DNA of 64,000 nucleotides from JAVBNO01 sp031551485 (lineage in GTDB: Bacteria; Bacillota; Clostridia; Oscillospirales; Ruminococcaceae), in contig JAVBNO010000031.1 in the NCBI GenBank assembly GCA_031551485.1, positions 19,942 to 83,941 on the forward strand. Reading direction: 5' to 3'. The first letter of the stretch is position 1. The number at the start of each line of letters is the position of its first letter. Positions 41,631 through 50,773 of the stretch are shown piece by piece. The notes below the pieces were generated by a model, which saw only the letters and a program-made list of their open reading frames with translations, ran no database searches and was not told where the DNA came from. The position numbers and the translations under genes are program-made.

Positions 41631-41660
41631 CTTATCAACAACTTGCTGCGCTTGATAAGA
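41631..41660 (+). repeat. Hairpin in the infC-rpmI intergenic region
   Basis: CTTATCA (41631-41637) pairs with TGATAAG (41654-41660) around a 16-base loop. It lies in the 185-base gap before rpmI, which is long for this operon, about 50 bases before the rpmI start. A possible L20 or processing site. Confidence 0.45.
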
Positions 41661-41711
41661 GAGAGTATTCATTATCACTCGCCGGCGCGCAGCGGCAGAT
41701 TGGATGTTAAT

Positions 41712-41909
41712 ATGCCTAAGCTCAAGACCCATTCGGGTGCAAAGAAAAGATTTAAGCTTACCAAAAGCGGTAAAGTCAAACGGGCCCATGCCTACAAATC
41801 TCACATCTTGAATAAAAAGGACACCAAGAGAAAACGCGGTTTGCGCAAGGCGACCTATGCGGACAGAACTAATGTGGATGCCATCAAGCTGCTGATTCCC
41901 TATAAATAA
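41712..41909 (+). CDS. rpmI: 50S ribosomal protein L35
   Basis: A 65-residue, very basic ribosomal protein of the large subunit. The family pattern is plain: MPKLKTHSGAKKRFKLTKSGKVKR at the N-terminus, then HAYKSHILNKKDTKRKRGLRK, and it ends LLIPYK. The start ATG at 41712 is fixed by homology. Its ribosome binding site is weak (GGAT-like), and a hairpin precedes it, so translation may be controlled. It lies between infC and rplT, the standard order, with a 185-base gap from infC and 51 bases to rplT. Confidence 0.98.
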   Translation: MPKLKTHSGAKKRFKLTKSGKVKRAHAYKSHILNKKDTKRKRGLRKATYADRTNVDAIKLLIPYK

Positions 41910-41960
41910 GCCTTTTTGATTTGGAACGATAATTTACCTGAAAATGGAGGAATATAGACT

Positions 41961-42314
41961 ATGGCTCGTGTAAAGGGAGCAATGATGACCCGCAAACGCC
42001 GCAAAAAAGTATTAAAGCTGGCGAAAGGCTATTTTGGAGGCAAAAGCAGACTGTTTAAGACCGCGAAACAGGCGGTCATGAAATCCGGCAACTATGCTTA
42101 CATTGGTCGCAAGCAAAAGAAACGCGACTTCAGAAGCCTGTGGATTACCCGTATTTCCGCCGGCTGCCATATGAACGGAATGAACTATTCCACTTTTATG
42201 AACGGTCTGAAAAAAGCGGGAATCGACCTCAACCGCAAAATGCTGTCGGAAATTGCCATCAACGATGCCGCCGGATTCACCGAATTGGTGAAAAAAGCGC
42301 AGGCGGCCCTGTAA
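41961..42314 (+). CDS. rplT: 50S ribosomal protein L20
   Basis: A 117-residue basic protein needed early in 50S assembly and, in Firmicutes, a regulator of its own operon. The N-terminus MARVKGAMMTRKRRKKVLKLAKGYFGGKSRLFKTAKQAVMKS is the long helix typical of L20, then KKRDFRSLWITRISAGCHMNGMNYSTFMNGLKKAGI in the globular part. Start ATG with GGAGG upstream. Third gene of the infC operon; its product is the likely ligand of the leader upstream of infC. A GC-rich hairpin follows the stop. Confidence 0.98.
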   Translation: MARVKGAMMTRKRRKKVLKLAKGYFGGKSRLFKTAKQAVMKSGNYAYIGRKQKKRDFRSLWITRISAGCHMNGMNYSTFMNGLKKAGIDLNRKMLSEIAINDAAGFTELVKKAQAAL

Positions 42315-42329
42315 ATATCAGATTGATTG

Positions 42330-42361
42330 CGCCCGTGTCGCTGTCTGGCCCGGGCGCTTTC
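42330..42361 (+). terminator. Probable terminator after rplT
   Basis: GCGCCCG (42330-42336) pairs with CGGGCGC (42352-42358), followed by a short TTT. The T tail is weak, so partial readthrough into the next gene is likely. Confidence 0.6.
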
Positions 42362-42392
42362 CCATACCCTATAAAGGAACAGATGTGATGCT

Positions 42393-43202
42393 GTGGTAGA
42401 AATTACGTCAAGGGACAACGCCGGCGTTAAGCAGGCGGCGCTTTTGATGCGGGAGCGTAAAACCCGCCAGCAAAGCCAACTTTTCTGTGTAGAGGGTGTC
42501 CGCCTGTGTGGCGAACTCATCAAACATTCCCTCCCGGTTCAGCGTTGCTATCTGACCCGATCCAGCATGCAGCAAGAACCGGAATTGGCCCAGCAGCTGC
42601 AACAAACGGCGTCGGAATGTTTTTTAATCAGTGAAGATTTGGCGCAAAAAATCTCCGGAACAGTGAATGGTCAGGGGATTATTTGTGTTTGTCCCCTTCT
42701 TGACAACATTGATTATGCTGTTAAAATATGTAATGATAGTCGCTACCTTGTTCTCTCCTCGCTGCAGGATCCTGGCAATGTGGGTACAATGATTCGCACA
42801 ACCGCGGCTTTCGGCATGGAGGGTATTATCCTAAGCGCCGACTGTCCCGATGTCTATAACCCCAAGGTACTGCGGTCGGCCATGGGCGGCGTTTTCGCTC
42901 TTCCTATCCACATTTGCGAAGATATAAGTACGGTGCTGGGCGTGTTTGCCGAGCAAGGTGTGCCCACCTTTGCGGCGGCGCTGCGTCGGGACGCCATCCC
43001 GCTTTCGGTGACGGATTTTTCCCGCGGCGGCGCAGTTGTCATCGGCAACGAAGGCAGCGGCCTGTCCGACGCCGTGATCCAAAGCTGCCGCCATACGATC
43101 CAAATTCCCATTGTACCCGATGCCGAGTCTCTCAACGCCTCGGCGGCAGCATCGATTATTTTATGGGAAATGTTTAAACAAAGCGGTAAAATGCCAGGAT
43201 GA
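42393..43202 (+). CDS. TrmH-family (SPOUT) rRNA/tRNA 2'-O-methyltransferase
   Basis: A 269-residue SAM-dependent RNA methyltransferase with a trefoil knot. An N-terminal L7Ae/L30e-like substrate-binding domain (about 1-95: NAGVKQAALLMRERKTRQQSQLFCVEGVRLC) precedes the SpoU domain with motif 1 LQDPGNVGTMIRTTAAFGM, motif 2 GAVVIGNEGSGLS and motif 3 IPIVPDAESLNASAAASIILWE. This resembles the YsgA/RlmB group; the target nucleotide is not determined from sequence. Start GTG at 42393; AAAGGA lies about 14 bases upstream, which is longer than ideal. It is followed 9 bases later by dprA and may be read through from rplT. Confidence 0.9.
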   Translation: MVEITSRDNAGVKQAALLMRERKTRQQSQLFCVEGVRLCGELIKHSLPVQRCYLTRSSMQQEPELAQQLQQTASECFLISEDLAQKISGTVNGQGIICVCPLLDNIDYAVKICNDSRYLVLSSLQDPGNVGTMIRTTAAFGMEGIILSADCPDVYNPKVLRSAMGGVFALPIHICEDISTVLGVFAEQGVPTFAAALRRDAIPLSVTDFSRGGAVVIGNEGSGLSDAVIQSCRHTIQIPIVPDAESLNASAAASIILWEMFKQSGKMPG

Positions 43203-43211
43203 GGTGAGGGA

Positions 43212-44468
43212 ATGGGCGACTGGATATACTGGATCTGGTTCCAAATGCTCTTCGAACGGGGCGGACGCCGCGTTGAAGAAATTCTCGGCCATTACCATCA
43301 CCCACAGGAAATTTACCATTCCACATTAAACGATCTCAAACACAGCGGTATTTTTAAAGCAACTGAGCTTGATAAAATTGCCGCTTTGCACATAGAGGAA
43401 ACCAAAACCGTCATTTCGGCCTGCGAAAAAGCCAAATGCCGCATTATTACCCCTGATCATGAGGAATATCCCCTGCGACTGCGAAACATTTTCTCGATTC
43501 CCTGTGCGTTATATGTACTGGGAGATATTGCCGGCCTGGATAACCGCTTGGCCATTGCCATGGTGGGCACCCGGCGCTACTCCGAATATGGCAAAGAGGT
43601 GGCCGACCGTCTTTCCCGCGCGCTTGCGGCACATCATACGGTCGTCGTCAGCGGTTTTGCTATCGGCATCGACACCGTTTGCCACATCGGCGCCCTCAAA
43701 GGGGGCGGCCCCACCATCGGTGTGATTGGTTGCGGCGTCGATATTGATTACCCCGCCTCTAACCGGGAACTGAAGAAGCTGATGATTCAAAACGGAGCGA
43801 TCATCTCCGAATATCCGCCAGGCACATTGGGCCGCCCGGAGCATTTTCCGGTGCGCAACCGCATTATTTCGGGCATAACCAGCGGTACCGTCGTTGTTGA
43901 AGGAGCCAAAGAGAGCGGTTCCCTGATCACTTCGGCCCACGCGCTGGCCCAGGGTAAAGATGTTTTTGCCGTTCCGGGTAGCATTTTCGCCCCCATGTCA
44001 GAGGGCCCAAACTGGCTCATCCGCCAGGGCGCCATCCCTGTTACCCAGGTCAGCGACATTTTGGATGAATACAAGTACGATTCTTACCGCCGTGTCGATG
44101 TCAAAACTCACAAAACTTACGAACAGGCGCAGCTTTCACTTCTTGAGGAGAACAATGCAACCGGGCTGACCCGCCTGCCCCTTAAAACAGGTGCAAATGC
44201 CAGCCAAGGCCCCAAACAATCCCAAAAGCCGACGCCAAAGGTGGAGGCGCCCCCGCAAAAGGAGCAAAAACGGCCTCCAGCGCCGGATTTTCTCAACAAT
44301 AACCAACTTAAAGTATACGAACTTATAAGTATAAATTCGATTACACCGGATGAATTGCAGCTCAAAACAAGTATTTCTATTCAGGAGGTGCTCTCGGCGC
44401 TCACCCAATTGGAGATTTACGGTCTGATTACGGCCCATCCGGGGCGCCGCTTCACTCTTTCTAATTGA
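43212..44468 (+). CDS. dprA: DNA-processing protein DprA
   Basis: Loads RecA on incoming single-stranded DNA during transformation, 418 residues. The N-terminal helix-hairpin region (about 1-70) is followed by the Rossmann core (about 80-290) with MVGTRRYSEYGKEVADRLS, VVSGFAIGIDTVCHIGAL, GVIGCGVDIDYPASN and PVRNRIISGITSGTVVVEGAKESGSLITS. A linker rich in Pro/Lys/Gln (about 305-355) leads to a C-terminal winged-helix DprA_WH domain (about 360-418). Start ATG with GAGG upstream. The dprA-topA-trmFO order is common in Firmicutes. Presence of DprA does not itself show competence. Confidence 0.96.
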   Translation: MGDWIYWIWFQMLFERGGRRVEEILGHYHHPQEIYHSTLNDLKHSGIFKATELDKIAALHIEETKTVISACEKAKCRIITPDHEEYPLRLRNIFSIPCALYVLGDIAGLDNRLAIAMVGTRRYSEYGKEVADRLSRALAAHHTVVVSGFAIGIDTVCHIGALKGGGPTIGVIGCGVDIDYPASNRELKKLMIQNGAIISEYPPGTLGRPEHFPVRNRIISGITSGTVVVEGAKESGSLITSAHALAQGKDVFAVPGSIFAPMSEGPNWLIRQGAIPVTQVSDILDEYKYDSYRRVDVKTHKTYEQAQLSLLEENNATGLTRLPLKTGANASQGPKQSQKPTPKVEAPPQKEQKRPPAPDFLNNNQLKVYELISINSITPDELQLKTSISIQEVLSALTQLEIYGLITAHPGRRFTLSN

Positions 44469-44539
44469 CCCTAAACTGTCTGATACTGGAGCAATCCATA
44501 TATATAGATGACAAATAAGCATAAGAATGGTGGCCTAAT

Positions 44540-46684
44540 ATGTCAAAGCTATTAATTGTCGAGTCGCCGGCCAAGGCGAAGACCATTAAAAAATATTTAG
44601 GGGCGGACTACGAAGTTGTCGCCTCCATGGGGCATATTCGTGATCTGCCCAAAAGCAAGCTGGGGGTAGATGTAGATAACAATTTTGCTCCCGCTTACGA
44701 GGAAATCAAGGGAAAAGAGGCTTTGGTTAAAGATTTAAAATCCAAAGCCAAAAAAAGCGACCAGATTTTTCTCGCAACCGACCCGGACCGGGAGGGTGAA
44801 GCTATCTCCTGGCATCTGGCCCATATGCTCAAAATCAATTTGAACGATGCCAATCGGGTCACTTTTAACGAAATTACCAAAAGCGGTGTCCAAAACGGCA
44901 TGGCCAATCCGCGATGCATTGACCTGGATTTGGTCAATGCCCAACAGGCCCGCCGCATCTTGGACCGCATTGTCGGATACAAAATCAGCCCGTTTCTCTG
45001 GAAGAAAATCCGCAAAGGTCTTTCCGCCGGACGGGTGCAATCTGTCACTGTCAAACTGATTACCGACAGGGAAGAGGAGATCCGGGCATTTGTGTCGGAG
45101 GAATACTGGAGCATTGACGCCAAATTTTCCAGCGCCGATACACCCACCGTTTTTCCCGCTAAACTCAATTTGATTGGTGGCGAAAAAGCGGAGATTAAGA
45201 CAGCCGACACTGCCAATGGGATTTTGGACGACTTACAAAGCTGCCGCTATATAGTTGGCAAGGTCAAAAGCGCCGTACGCAAAAAAGCACCTGCGCCGCC
45301 TTTCATTACCTCCACCCTTCAGCAGGACGCCTTTCGGAAATTGGGCTTTCAAGGCCGCCGGGCTATGAAGGCTGCCCAGGAGTTGTATGAGGGTGTCGAG
45401 GTGGAGGGCATGGGCGCTACCGGCCTGATTACCTATATGCGTACCGATTCGCTTCGCATCTCCGATGAAGCCGCCAAAGATGCCGCCGATTTCATCACCA
45501 CCCAATACGGCAAAAACTATCTGCCGCCTTCCCCCCGGGTGTTCAAGTCCAAATCCAACGCCCAGGACGCCCACGAGGCCATCCGGCCCACCATCGTCGA
45601 GCTTACGCCGGCCAAGGTAAAAGATAGTTTGACTGGGGATCAGTACAAGCTTTATAAGCTTATTTGGGAGCGTTTTATCGCCAGCCAAATGGCCAATGCC
45701 CTTTTGGATACCGTCTCTGTCGACATTGAAGCAGACAGCGACATTGAGCATATTAAACCGGAAAAACACGGAAAATACAGCTTTAAAGCCTCAGGATTTT
45801 CTGTAAAGTTTGATGGCTTTACAGTTCTTTATGAAGAAGGAAAGGACGAAGACGAGGAAAAATCTTCCGTGCTTCCGGCCCTTTTGGAAAGGGAAAGCCT
45901 TACCTGCAAAGAGGTGCTTCCCAACCAGCATTTCACCCAGCCACCCCCGCGCTATACAGAGGCTTCCCTCATCAAGGCATTGGAGGAGCAGGGCATCGGC
46001 CGCCCCAGCACCTATGTTCCCATTATTACAGCGGTGATTAACCGGGGGTATGTAGAACGGGACGGTAAAAATTTGTTCCCCACCGCCCTGGGCGAAGTCA
46101 CTACCCAGGTGATGAAGGATCAATTTAAAGATATTGTGGATGTGGGCTTCACCGCCAATATGGAAAAAAATCTGGACGAAGTGGAAGAGGGCAAGCAAAA
46201 TTGGGTCAAAACGCTGGACAGTTTTTACCGCGATTTTGCCCACACACTGGAGACAGCGGAGCAAAATATGACCGGCACCCGCATTAAAGTGCCCGATGAA
46301 GAAACCGATGTGGTTTGCGAGCTTTGCGGGCGCAAAATGGTGATTAAAAGCGGCCGGTTCGGCAAGTTTTTGGCTTGTCCCGGGTTTCCCGAATGCCGCA
46401 ACACCAAAAAGATTGTAAAAGAGACGCCGGGCATTTGCCCCCTGTGCGGGGGCAAAGTACTGGCCAAAAAGTCTCAAAAGGGCAAGGGTTATTACGGTTG
46501 TGAACATAACCCCCAATGCTCCTTTATGACCTGGGACACCCCATTGGCGGACAAGTGCCCCAAATGTGGCAGCGGGCTTTATAAAAAGACAGGCCGCGGC
46601 GCCATGATTCGCTGTCTTAAGCCGGATTGCGGTTACGAAGCCCCCATTGAAAAAGCAGCCAAGCCCGAGGCAGACTATGAATAA
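44540..46684 (+). CDS. topA: DNA topoisomerase I
   Basis: Type IA topoisomerase that relaxes negative supercoils, 714 residues. The Toprim domain opens LLIVESPAKAKTIKKYLG and has the acidic triad text ATDPDREGEAISWHL. The catalytic Tyr is Y299 in GLITYMRTDSLRIS. The C-terminus carries three Cys4 zinc ribbons: CELCGRK...CPGFPEC, CPLCGGK...CEHNPQC and CPKCGSG...CLKPDC, which is one fewer or equal to homologs in the class. Full length. It overlaps trmFO by 8 bases. DprA, TopA and TrmFO form a conserved neighbourhood. Confidence 0.98.
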   Translation: MSKLLIVESPAKAKTIKKYLGADYEVVASMGHIRDLPKSKLGVDVDNNFAPAYEEIKGKEALVKDLKSKAKKSDQIFLATDPDREGEAISWHLAHMLKINLNDANRVTFNEITKSGVQNGMANPRCIDLDLVNAQQARRILDRIVGYKISPFLWKKIRKGLSAGRVQSVTVKLITDREEEIRAFVSEEYWSIDAKFSSADTPTVFPAKLNLIGGEKAEIKTADTANGILDDLQSCRYIVGKVKSAVRKKAPAPPFITSTLQQDAFRKLGFQGRRAMKAAQELYEGVEVEGMGATGLITYMRTDSLRISDEAAKDAADFITTQYGKNYLPPSPRVFKSKSNAQDAHEAIRPTIVELTPAKVKDSLTGDQYKLYKLIWERFIASQMANALLDTVSVDIEADSDIEHIKPEKHGKYSFKASGFSVKFDGFTVLYEEGKDEDEEKSSVLPALLERESLTCKEVLPNQHFTQPPPRYTEASLIKALEEQGIGRPSTYVPIITAVINRGYVERDGKNLFPTALGEVTTQVMKDQFKDIVDVGFTANMEKNLDEVEEGKQNWVKTLDSFYRDFAHTLETAEQNMTGTRIKVPDEETDVVCELCGRKMVIKSGRFGKFLACPGFPECRNTKKIVKETPGICPLCGGKVLAKKSQKGKGYYGCEHNPQCSFMTWDTPLADKCPKCGSGLYKKTGRGAMIRCLKPDCGYEAPIEKAAKPEADYE

Positions 46685-47999
46685 TGTCACGGTCATCGGC
46701 GCCGGGCTTGCGGGCTGCGAGGCAGCCTATGCGCTGGCCTGCCGGGGCATACCGGTGACATTGCGGGAAATGAAACCCAACCGTTACACACCGGCCCACT
46801 CCTATGCCGGGTTTGGAGAGTTGGTCTGCTCCAATTCTCTCAAGGCGGCAAGGATCAATTCCGCCGCCGGGCTTCTTAAAGCCGAAATGCGCCTTTTGGG
46901 CTCGATTATATTGGATGCCGCCGAAAAAACGGCGGTGGCGGCCGGCGGAGCGCTGGCGGTGGACCGCACCGCGTTTTCCGATGCCATCACTGCCCAAATC
47001 CAAGCGCATCCCCTCATTACAGTCGAAACAAGCGAAGTTACCGCCATTCCAGAAGAGGGCAGAGTGATCATTGCCACCGGCCCTCTCACTACCGCGGCGC
47101 TGGCAGAAAGTATTCAAGCTTTGTGCGGCCGCCAAACCCTCAGCTTTTACGATGCCGCCGCGCCCATTGTTACTACAGCGTCCATTGACCCCGACAAGGT
47201 CTTTTGGGCTGCCCGGTATGACAGGGGAGAAGCGGATTATATCAATTGCCCCTTCACCAAAGCCGAGTATGAAGCCTTTTGGGAAGCGCTTACCACAGCG
47301 GAAACAGTGGAGCTTAAAACCTTTGAAAAGGAATTTTTCCGGGTGTACGAAGGTTGCATGCCTGTGGAAGTAATGGCTAAGCGGGGGCTTGATACCCTGC
47401 GTTTCGGTCCGCTGAAACCGGTGGGCCTCACCGACCCCCATACGGGCAAGCGCCCATGGGCCGTGGTCCAGCTGCGCCGGGAAGATGCGGAAGGCAGGCT
47501 TTGCAATCTGGTGGGCTTTCAAACCAACCTCCGCTTTTCCGAGCAACAAAGAGTCTTTTCCCTCATTCCGGGGTTGGAGCAGGCGGAATTTGTGCGGTAT
47601 GGTGTCATGCACCGCAACACATTTCTGGATGCCCCCCAATTGTTGGACGCCCGGTTTCGTCTGCAAAAAGATCCCCGCATTGTCTTTGCCGGGCAGATTA
47701 CCGGTGTGGAAGGATATATTGAATCGGCCATGTCCGGCCTTGTGGCAGGCATTCAACTGGCCCGAGAGATCGATGGAAAGCCGCCGCTTGTTTTCCCGCG
47801 GGAAACAATGACCGGCGCGCTATGCCACTATATCAGCGACAAGAGTATTGCTGATTTTCAGCCTATGGGGTGCAATATGGGCCTTTTGCCGCCGTTACCC
47901 ACCCATGTTGCAGATAAACAGAAAAAATACGGCCTGCTGGCCGACCGATCCATACAAATGCTACAGACCATTCTAAAAACCGGAGATGATGTGACATGA
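46677..47999 (+). CDS. trmFO: tRNA (uracil-5-)-methyltransferase TrmFO (folate/FAD)
   Basis: Makes ribothymidine at U54 of tRNA using methylenetetrahydrofolate and FADH2, 440 residues, cytoplasmic. The N-terminal FAD-binding VIGAGLAGCEAAYALA is followed by the GidA-like REMKP-type text and FGELVCSNSLKA, diagnostic for TrmFO. The catalytic Cys lies in that SNS or later CP-type text (YINCPFTKAEYEAFWEAL). The C-terminal DPRIVFAGQITGVEGYIESAMSGLVAG is shared with GidA. Start ATG 46677 has CCGAGG upstream and overlaps topA. Its stop overlaps plsX by 4 bases. Confidence 0.96.
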   Translation: MNNVTVIGAGLAGCEAAYALACRGIPVTLREMKPNRYTPAHSYAGFGELVCSNSLKAARINSAAGLLKAEMRLLGSIILDAAEKTAVAAGGALAVDRTAFSDAITAQIQAHPLITVETSEVTAIPEEGRVIIATGPLTTAALAESIQALCGRQTLSFYDAAAPIVTTASIDPDKVFWAARYDRGEADYINCPFTKAEYEAFWEALTTAETVELKTFEKEFFRVYEGCMPVEVMAKRGLDTLRFGPLKPVGLTDPHTGKRPWAVVQLRREDAEGRLCNLVGFQTNLRFSEQQRVFSLIPGLEQAEFVRYGVMHRNTFLDAPQLLDARFRLQKDPRIVFAGQITGVEGYIESAMSGLVAGIQLAREIDGKPPLVFPRETMTGALCHYISDKSIADFQPMGCNMGLLPPLPTHVADKQKKYGLLADRSIQMLQTILKTGDDVT

Positions 48000-49024
48000 G
48001 AGCAATTATAGACGCCTTTGGCGGCGACAATGCCCCGTTGGCCGTTTTGGAGGGCAGTGCCCTGGCTGTCAAGGAGTACGGTGTATCGGTGCTTCTTTGT
48101 GGCGATGAGACTGCCATTCGCCAGTGCGCCGCAGACAATCATATGGCACTGGACGGCATAGAGATCTTGCCGGCAGCCCGTGTGATTCCCGTCGAGGAAG
48201 ATCCGGTTAAAATTCTTAAAGAATACAAAGACTGCTCCATGGCCGTAGGTATGCAGGCATTGGCCGAGGGCAAAGGCGATGCCTTCATCACGGCGGGCAG
48301 CACCGGGGCAGCGGTGGTAGGCGGCACCTTCATCGTTAAACGGATGAAAGGGGTCAAACGCCCTGCCATTGCCTCCATCATTCCTGTGTTGGCGGCCAAG
48401 GGCGGAGCGGACAAATACCTGCTTATCGACATGGGCGCAAACCATGACTGCCGCCCCGAAATGCTTATACAATTCGCCATTATGGGTGCGGCCTATATGC
48501 GTTGTGTGGGTGGGGTAACCGACCCACGTGTGGGCCTTGTAAACATCGGTGCCGAGGAGACCAAAGGCACTGAATTGCAGGTGGAGGCTTACAAGTTGCT
48601 TTCCAATGCCCCTGTTCATTTTGTGGGCAATGTGGAAGCTCGTGGCGTGCCTCTGGGCGAATGCGATGTGGCGGTGGCCGACGGCTTTACCGGCAACATT
48701 ATCCTCAAATTAACTGAGGGCTTGGCCCTTTCTTTCGCCAAAGAGATTAAAACCATTTTCACCCAGTCGGTGGCCACAAAACTCGCGGCGGTGCTGGTAA
48801 ACAGCGGCATCAAGCGATTCAAGGCCAAAATGGATTATACAGAGCACGGCGGCGCGCCGTTGCTGGGCCTCTCTCATCCGGTCATTAAGGCCCATGGCAG
48901 CTCTAACGCCAATGCCATTAAAAACGCAGTTCGCCAGGCTAAGCTTATGCACGAAAATAACGTAATCGCCGCCACTGAGGCCGCCATGGCTTCGCTAAAG
49001 AATCAGGACGCAGTTGCAGAATAA
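47996..49024 (+). CDS. plsX: Phosphate acyltransferase PlsX
   Basis: Makes acyl-phosphate from acyl-ACP for phospholipid synthesis; peripheral at the inner membrane. The 342-residue protein opens RAIIDAFGGDNAPLAVLEG, then SMAVGMQALAEGKGDAFITAGSTGA and the family text GMQ...GS, LIDMGANHDCRPEMLIQFA, NIGAEETKGTELQ, and DGFTGNIILKLTEGLA. Full length. It starts within ATGA of trmFO. In many Firmicutes plsX is with fapR, fabD, fabG and acpP; here none of those is adjacent and rnc follows directly, so the fab and acp genes must be elsewhere. Confidence 0.97.
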   Translation: MRAIIDAFGGDNAPLAVLEGSALAVKEYGVSVLLCGDETAIRQCAADNHMALDGIEILPAARVIPVEEDPVKILKEYKDCSMAVGMQALAEGKGDAFITAGSTGAAVVGGTFIVKRMKGVKRPAIASIIPVLAAKGGADKYLLIDMGANHDCRPEMLIQFAIMGAAYMRCVGGVTDPRVGLVNIGAEETKGTELQVEAYKLLSNAPVHFVGNVEARGVPLGECDVAVADGFTGNIILKLTEGLALSFAKEIKTIFTQSVATKLAAVLVNSGIKRFKAKMDYTEHGGAPLLGLSHPVIKAHGSSNANAIKNAVRQAKLMHENNVIAATEAAMASLKNQDAVAE

Positions 49025-49057
49025 GTTTTCGCCTGTGCCCCTTCGGGAGAGTACACT

Positions 49058-49729
49058 ATGAGTTTCGAAGAACAAATCGGCTACACATTTCAAGATAAAA
49101 AGTATTTGCACATCGCCCTTACCCACTCTTCTTATGCCAACGAAAACAAGATTGGACTGCAAAGCAACGAACGGCAGGAGTTTTTGGGGGATGCGGTGCT
49201 TTCCATTATCGTATCTGATTACCTGTTCCACCGTTATCATATGACCGAGGGTGATTTGACCAAGCTGCGGGCCACCTTGGTTTGCGAAAATTCCCTTTTC
49301 AAAATGGCGGACAAAATCGGCCTTGGGAAAGAAATCCGTTTTGGCAAAGGGGAGGAGCAGACCGGGGGGCGCCAACGCCCCTCCATTCTTTCCGACGCCT
49401 TCGAGGCTGTCATCGCCGCCATCTATCTGGACGGCGGCATCGAATGCGCCAAGGGCTTTGTGTTGCCCCTTGTGGAGGCTATGCTGGAGGAGGAAAGTGA
49501 ACCTTCTTTCAAGGATTACAAAACTATTTTGCAGGAAATTATTCAGCAAAACCCCGAGGAGCGGGTGACCTATGCACTGGTGGGGCAGACAGGTCCCGAC
49601 CACGACAAACGCTTTGAGGTTCAGGTACGCCTTAACAGCAATGTTATCGGCACCGGCACCGGCCGCAGCAAAAAAAGCGCCGAGCAGATGGCGGCCAAAG
49701 AAGCATTAGAGCTGATGGGCCAGTCATGA
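49058..49729 (+). CDS. rnc: Ribonuclease III
   Basis: Cleaves double-stranded RNA in rRNA and mRNA processing, 223 residues. The RNase III domain (about 1-140) contains LTHSSYANE, the signature ERQEFLGDAVLSIIVSDYLF with catalytic Glu and Asp, and SDAFEAVIAAIYLDGG with the second pair. The dsRNA-binding domain follows (about 150-223, DYKTILQEIIQQ, GTGTGRSKKSAEQMAAKEAL). The ATG has a GGGAGAG site upstream. The stop overlaps the next gene by 4 bases. rnc-smc-ftsY order is conserved, with one radical SAM gene inserted here. Confidence 0.97.
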   Translation: MSFEEQIGYTFQDKKYLHIALTHSSYANENKIGLQSNERQEFLGDAVLSIIVSDYLFHRYHMTEGDLTKLRATLVCENSLFKMADKIGLGKEIRFGKGEEQTGGRQRPSILSDAFEAVIAAIYLDGGIECAKGFVLPLVEAMLEEESEPSFKDYKTILQEIIQQNPEERVTYALVGQTGPDHDKRFEVQVRLNSNVIGTGTGRSKKSAEQMAAKEALELMGQS

Positions 49730-50760
49730 TGGGTGTACCGGCGCGCCATGCCAATATCCCCATTTTTGTGCCCCACGCCGGATGCCCCCACCATTGCAGC
49801 TTCTGCAACCAAAAAACCATTTCCGGCGCCCAAACAATGCCCGGTCCCGAGGATGTGACCGCTCTTTGCGCAGAGGCCCTACTCCGTCTCGATAGCCGTT
49901 ATACAACCGAGATTGCCTTTTTTGGGGGCAGTTTTACCGCCATTCCCCGGGAAAAGATGACTGCGCTACTCCAAGCCGCCGCTGTCTTTGTAGAAAAGGG
50001 ACAAGCCGCAGGCATTCGCATTTCCACCCGGCCAGACGCGATCGATGGTGCAGTATTATCCATCCTATCCCGGTACCATGTCACCACGATTGAGCTGGGT
50101 GCCCAAAGCATGGATGATGCCGCGCTCTTGCAAAATGGCCGCGGGCACACCGCCACCGATGTTGCAACGGCCTCCGGCCTGATAAAGGCAAAAGGCTTTA
50201 CACTTGGTTTGCAAATGATGACCGGCCTTTATGGCGACAACAGGGCCGGGGTATGGGCAACCGCCAGGGCACTTGCGGCGCTGGAGCCGGCATTTGTACG
50301 CATTTATCCGGTTGTGGTGCTAAACGGCACCCGGCTGGCAGATTTATATAAGGCGGGGCTTTACACGCCGCCCGGTGTCGATGAAAGCGCGGTGCTTTGC
50401 GCGGAGCTGATCGAATTTTTTGAATCCAAAAGCATTCCCGTCATTCGGGCAGGGCTTCACAGCAGCGAACTGGTAGGCTCCCAAGCCATTGCCGGTGCCT
50501 ATCATCCGGCTTTTCGCGAGCTGTGCGAAAGCAGGATTTTCTATACCAAACTGCAATATTTATTATCGAAAGAGACGCTATCCCAAGGAAGACAGATCAC
50601 AGTCTTTGTCGCGCCGCAAGCGCTGTCCGCCGCCATCGGCCACAATCGATGCAATGTAAAGGCGTTTGCGTCTTTGGGATATCACCTCGCCATCCGCTCC
50701 GATGCCGGTTTAACCGGGCGGGAGATGCGGCTGGAACCCACACCACGGGAGATTACATAG
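49726..50760 (+). CDS. Radical SAM protein, Elp3-like
   Basis: A 344-residue radical SAM enzyme. The cluster-binding motif is CPHHCSFCNQ (CxxxCxxC) near residues 20-30. FFGGSFTAIPREKM and ISTRPDAID follow, then ELGAQSMDDAALLQNGRGHT, the SAM-contacting text of the Elp3/MiaB-like and HemN-like barrels, and LQMMTGLYGD. There is no GNAT domain, so it is not full Elp3. The reaction is unknown; similar proteins sit between rnc and smc in several Clostridia. Start ATG 49726 overlaps rnc (ATGA); a second ATG one codon later is equally usable. The gene ends 13 bases before smc. Confidence 0.88.
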   Translation: MMGVPARHANIPIFVPHAGCPHHCSFCNQKTISGAQTMPGPEDVTALCAEALLRLDSRYTTEIAFFGGSFTAIPREKMTALLQAAAVFVEKGQAAGIRISTRPDAIDGAVLSILSRYHVTTIELGAQSMDDAALLQNGRGHTATDVATASGLIKAKGFTLGLQMMTGLYGDNRAGVWATARALAALEPAFVRIYPVVVLNGTRLADLYKAGLYTPPGVDESAVLCAELIEFFESKSIPVIRAGLHSSELVGSQAIAGAYHPAFRELCESRIFYTKLQYLLSKETLSQGRQITVFVAPQALSAAIGHNRCNVKAFASLGYHLAIRSDAGLTGREMRLEPTPREIT

Positions 50761-50773
50761 GGGAGACGAGACA

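Noticed and set aside
45791..46696. 301-codon minus frame opposite topA
   Set aside because: Antisense shadow of a conserved gene, with no start signal or recognisable protein.
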